A DNA stretch of 46,760 bases from Pseudomonadota bacterium. Lineage in GTDB: Bacteria > Pseudomonadota > Gammaproteobacteria > Burkholderiales > Burkholderiaceae_C. Below are positions 46,490 through 46,760 of this stretch, one piece after another (the stretch's first letter is position 1; the number at the start of each line of letters is the position of its first letter). The notes beneath the pieces are model-generated. The model ran no database searches and was not told the DNA's origin. It saw nothing but the letters and a program-made list of their open reading frames with translations. The DNA is taken from contig JAKOZT010000105.1 of the NCBI GenBank assembly GCA_029779845.1, positions 1-46,760 of the forward strand, written 5' to 3'. Position numbers and translations under genes: made by a program.

Positions 46490-46760
46490 CTAGTGCGTCA
46501 GCGGATGCACGTGCAGCCGGGCGTCGATGCCGGCGATGACCTTCTGGTAGCGCGGTCCGCCCACCGGGCCGTAGCGGCGATCGAATTCGGCCTGCGGCAT
46601 GAACTCCGGCAGATCGCGGAAATCCGGCAGCAGGTCGCTATCGCCGCGTGCGGCGGCCAGCGTCTGGCGTATCTGGCGGGCATCGGCGCCGGTGGCGCGG
46701 TCGCCCACGCGGACGCCGGCGCGGTCGACCGCGAGGTCGGTGAAGCTGAAGCCGGAACCC
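46490..46760 (-). CDS. Unrecognised protein, C-terminal fragment (cut by window)
   Basis: The last 89 codons of a leftward gene whose 5' end lies outside the window. The reading frame is open to the edge; it begins [20 protein letters not shown] and ends [11 protein letters not shown]. It includes [14 protein letters not shown] and [21 protein letters not shown]. The phrase [14 protein letters not shown] suggests a periplasmic or lipoprotein family member, but I cannot name it. Its stop codon is 16 bp upstream of the typA -10 element. Confidence 0.6.
   Translation of the reverse strand, partial: GSGFSFTDLAVDRAGVRVGDRATGADARQIRQTLAAARGDSDLLPDFRDLPEFMPQAEFDRRYGPVGGPRYQKVIAGIDARLHVHPLTH

Overview
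The window is 46.8 kb of GC-rich, gene-dense bacterial chromosome. Gene content (glyoxylate-shunt isocitrate lyase, ScoA-type CoA transferase, ETF-ubiquinone oxidoreductase, Puu/Spu polyamine genes, a wax ester synthase-like acyltransferase, BipA) and strong G/C third-codon bias suggest a betaproteobacterium of the Burkholderiales (Rubrivivax/Leptothrix/Piscinibacter-like). This placement is inferred from protein resemblance, not from a marker gene. I see no rRNA, tRNA, CRISPR array, insertion sequence, phage gene or plasmid origin. No intergenic gap exceeds about 190 bp, and many neighbours overlap by 1-4 bp.

Left part (1-17.9 kb), mainly acyl-CoA and central carbon metabolism. A truncated 3-oxoacid CoA-transferase subunit A diverges from a PAS-LuxR regulator, and three TACGTA repeats lie between them. 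A leftward SDR-yceH-thioesterase operon and the rightward ETF-QO follow. Next is a membrane M48 peptidase diverging from a YcbK/MepK-like peptidase, which meets an L,D-transpeptidase tail to tail. That transpeptidase is the last gene of a leftward run: CoA-binding protein, metY, acyl-CoA ligase, crotonase, ldt. Isocitrate lyase has a visible promoter/operator and a clear intrinsic terminator. A HemL-like aminotransferase diverges from an agmatinase-family ureohydrolase, followed by a hemerythrin and an Lrp/AsnC regulator.

Central part (18.0-35.0 kb), the main feature: a 17-kb block of collinear rightward genes for polyamine uptake and catabolism. The order is omega-amino acid:pyruvate aminotransferase, puuB, puuD, puuA, spuC, potF-potG-potH-potI, an outer-membrane porin-like protein (DUF3138-like), puuC, gabT, a second glutamine-synthetase-like enzyme and an EamA transporter. 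Both known putrescine routes are represented: gamma-glutamylation (PuuA/B/C/D) and direct transamination (SpuC plus aldehyde dehydrogenase). GabT takes GABA towards succinate. A near-perfect sigma-54 promoter precedes potF, suggesting nitrogen-dependent control. The porin-like protein and the second glutamine synthetase are the least understood members and the best candidates for new biology.

Right part (35-46.8 kb). dusA; a leftward electron-transfer module (MauG/CcpA-like di-heme peroxidase, cupredoxin, mono-heme cytochrome c); a chemoreceptor; a small tryptophan-rich lipoprotein; a leftward operon of a WS/DGAT-type acyltransferase with two alpha/beta hydrolases; a second EamA transporter; bipA/typA with an extended -10 promoter; and the C-terminal end of an unrecognised protein at the window edge.
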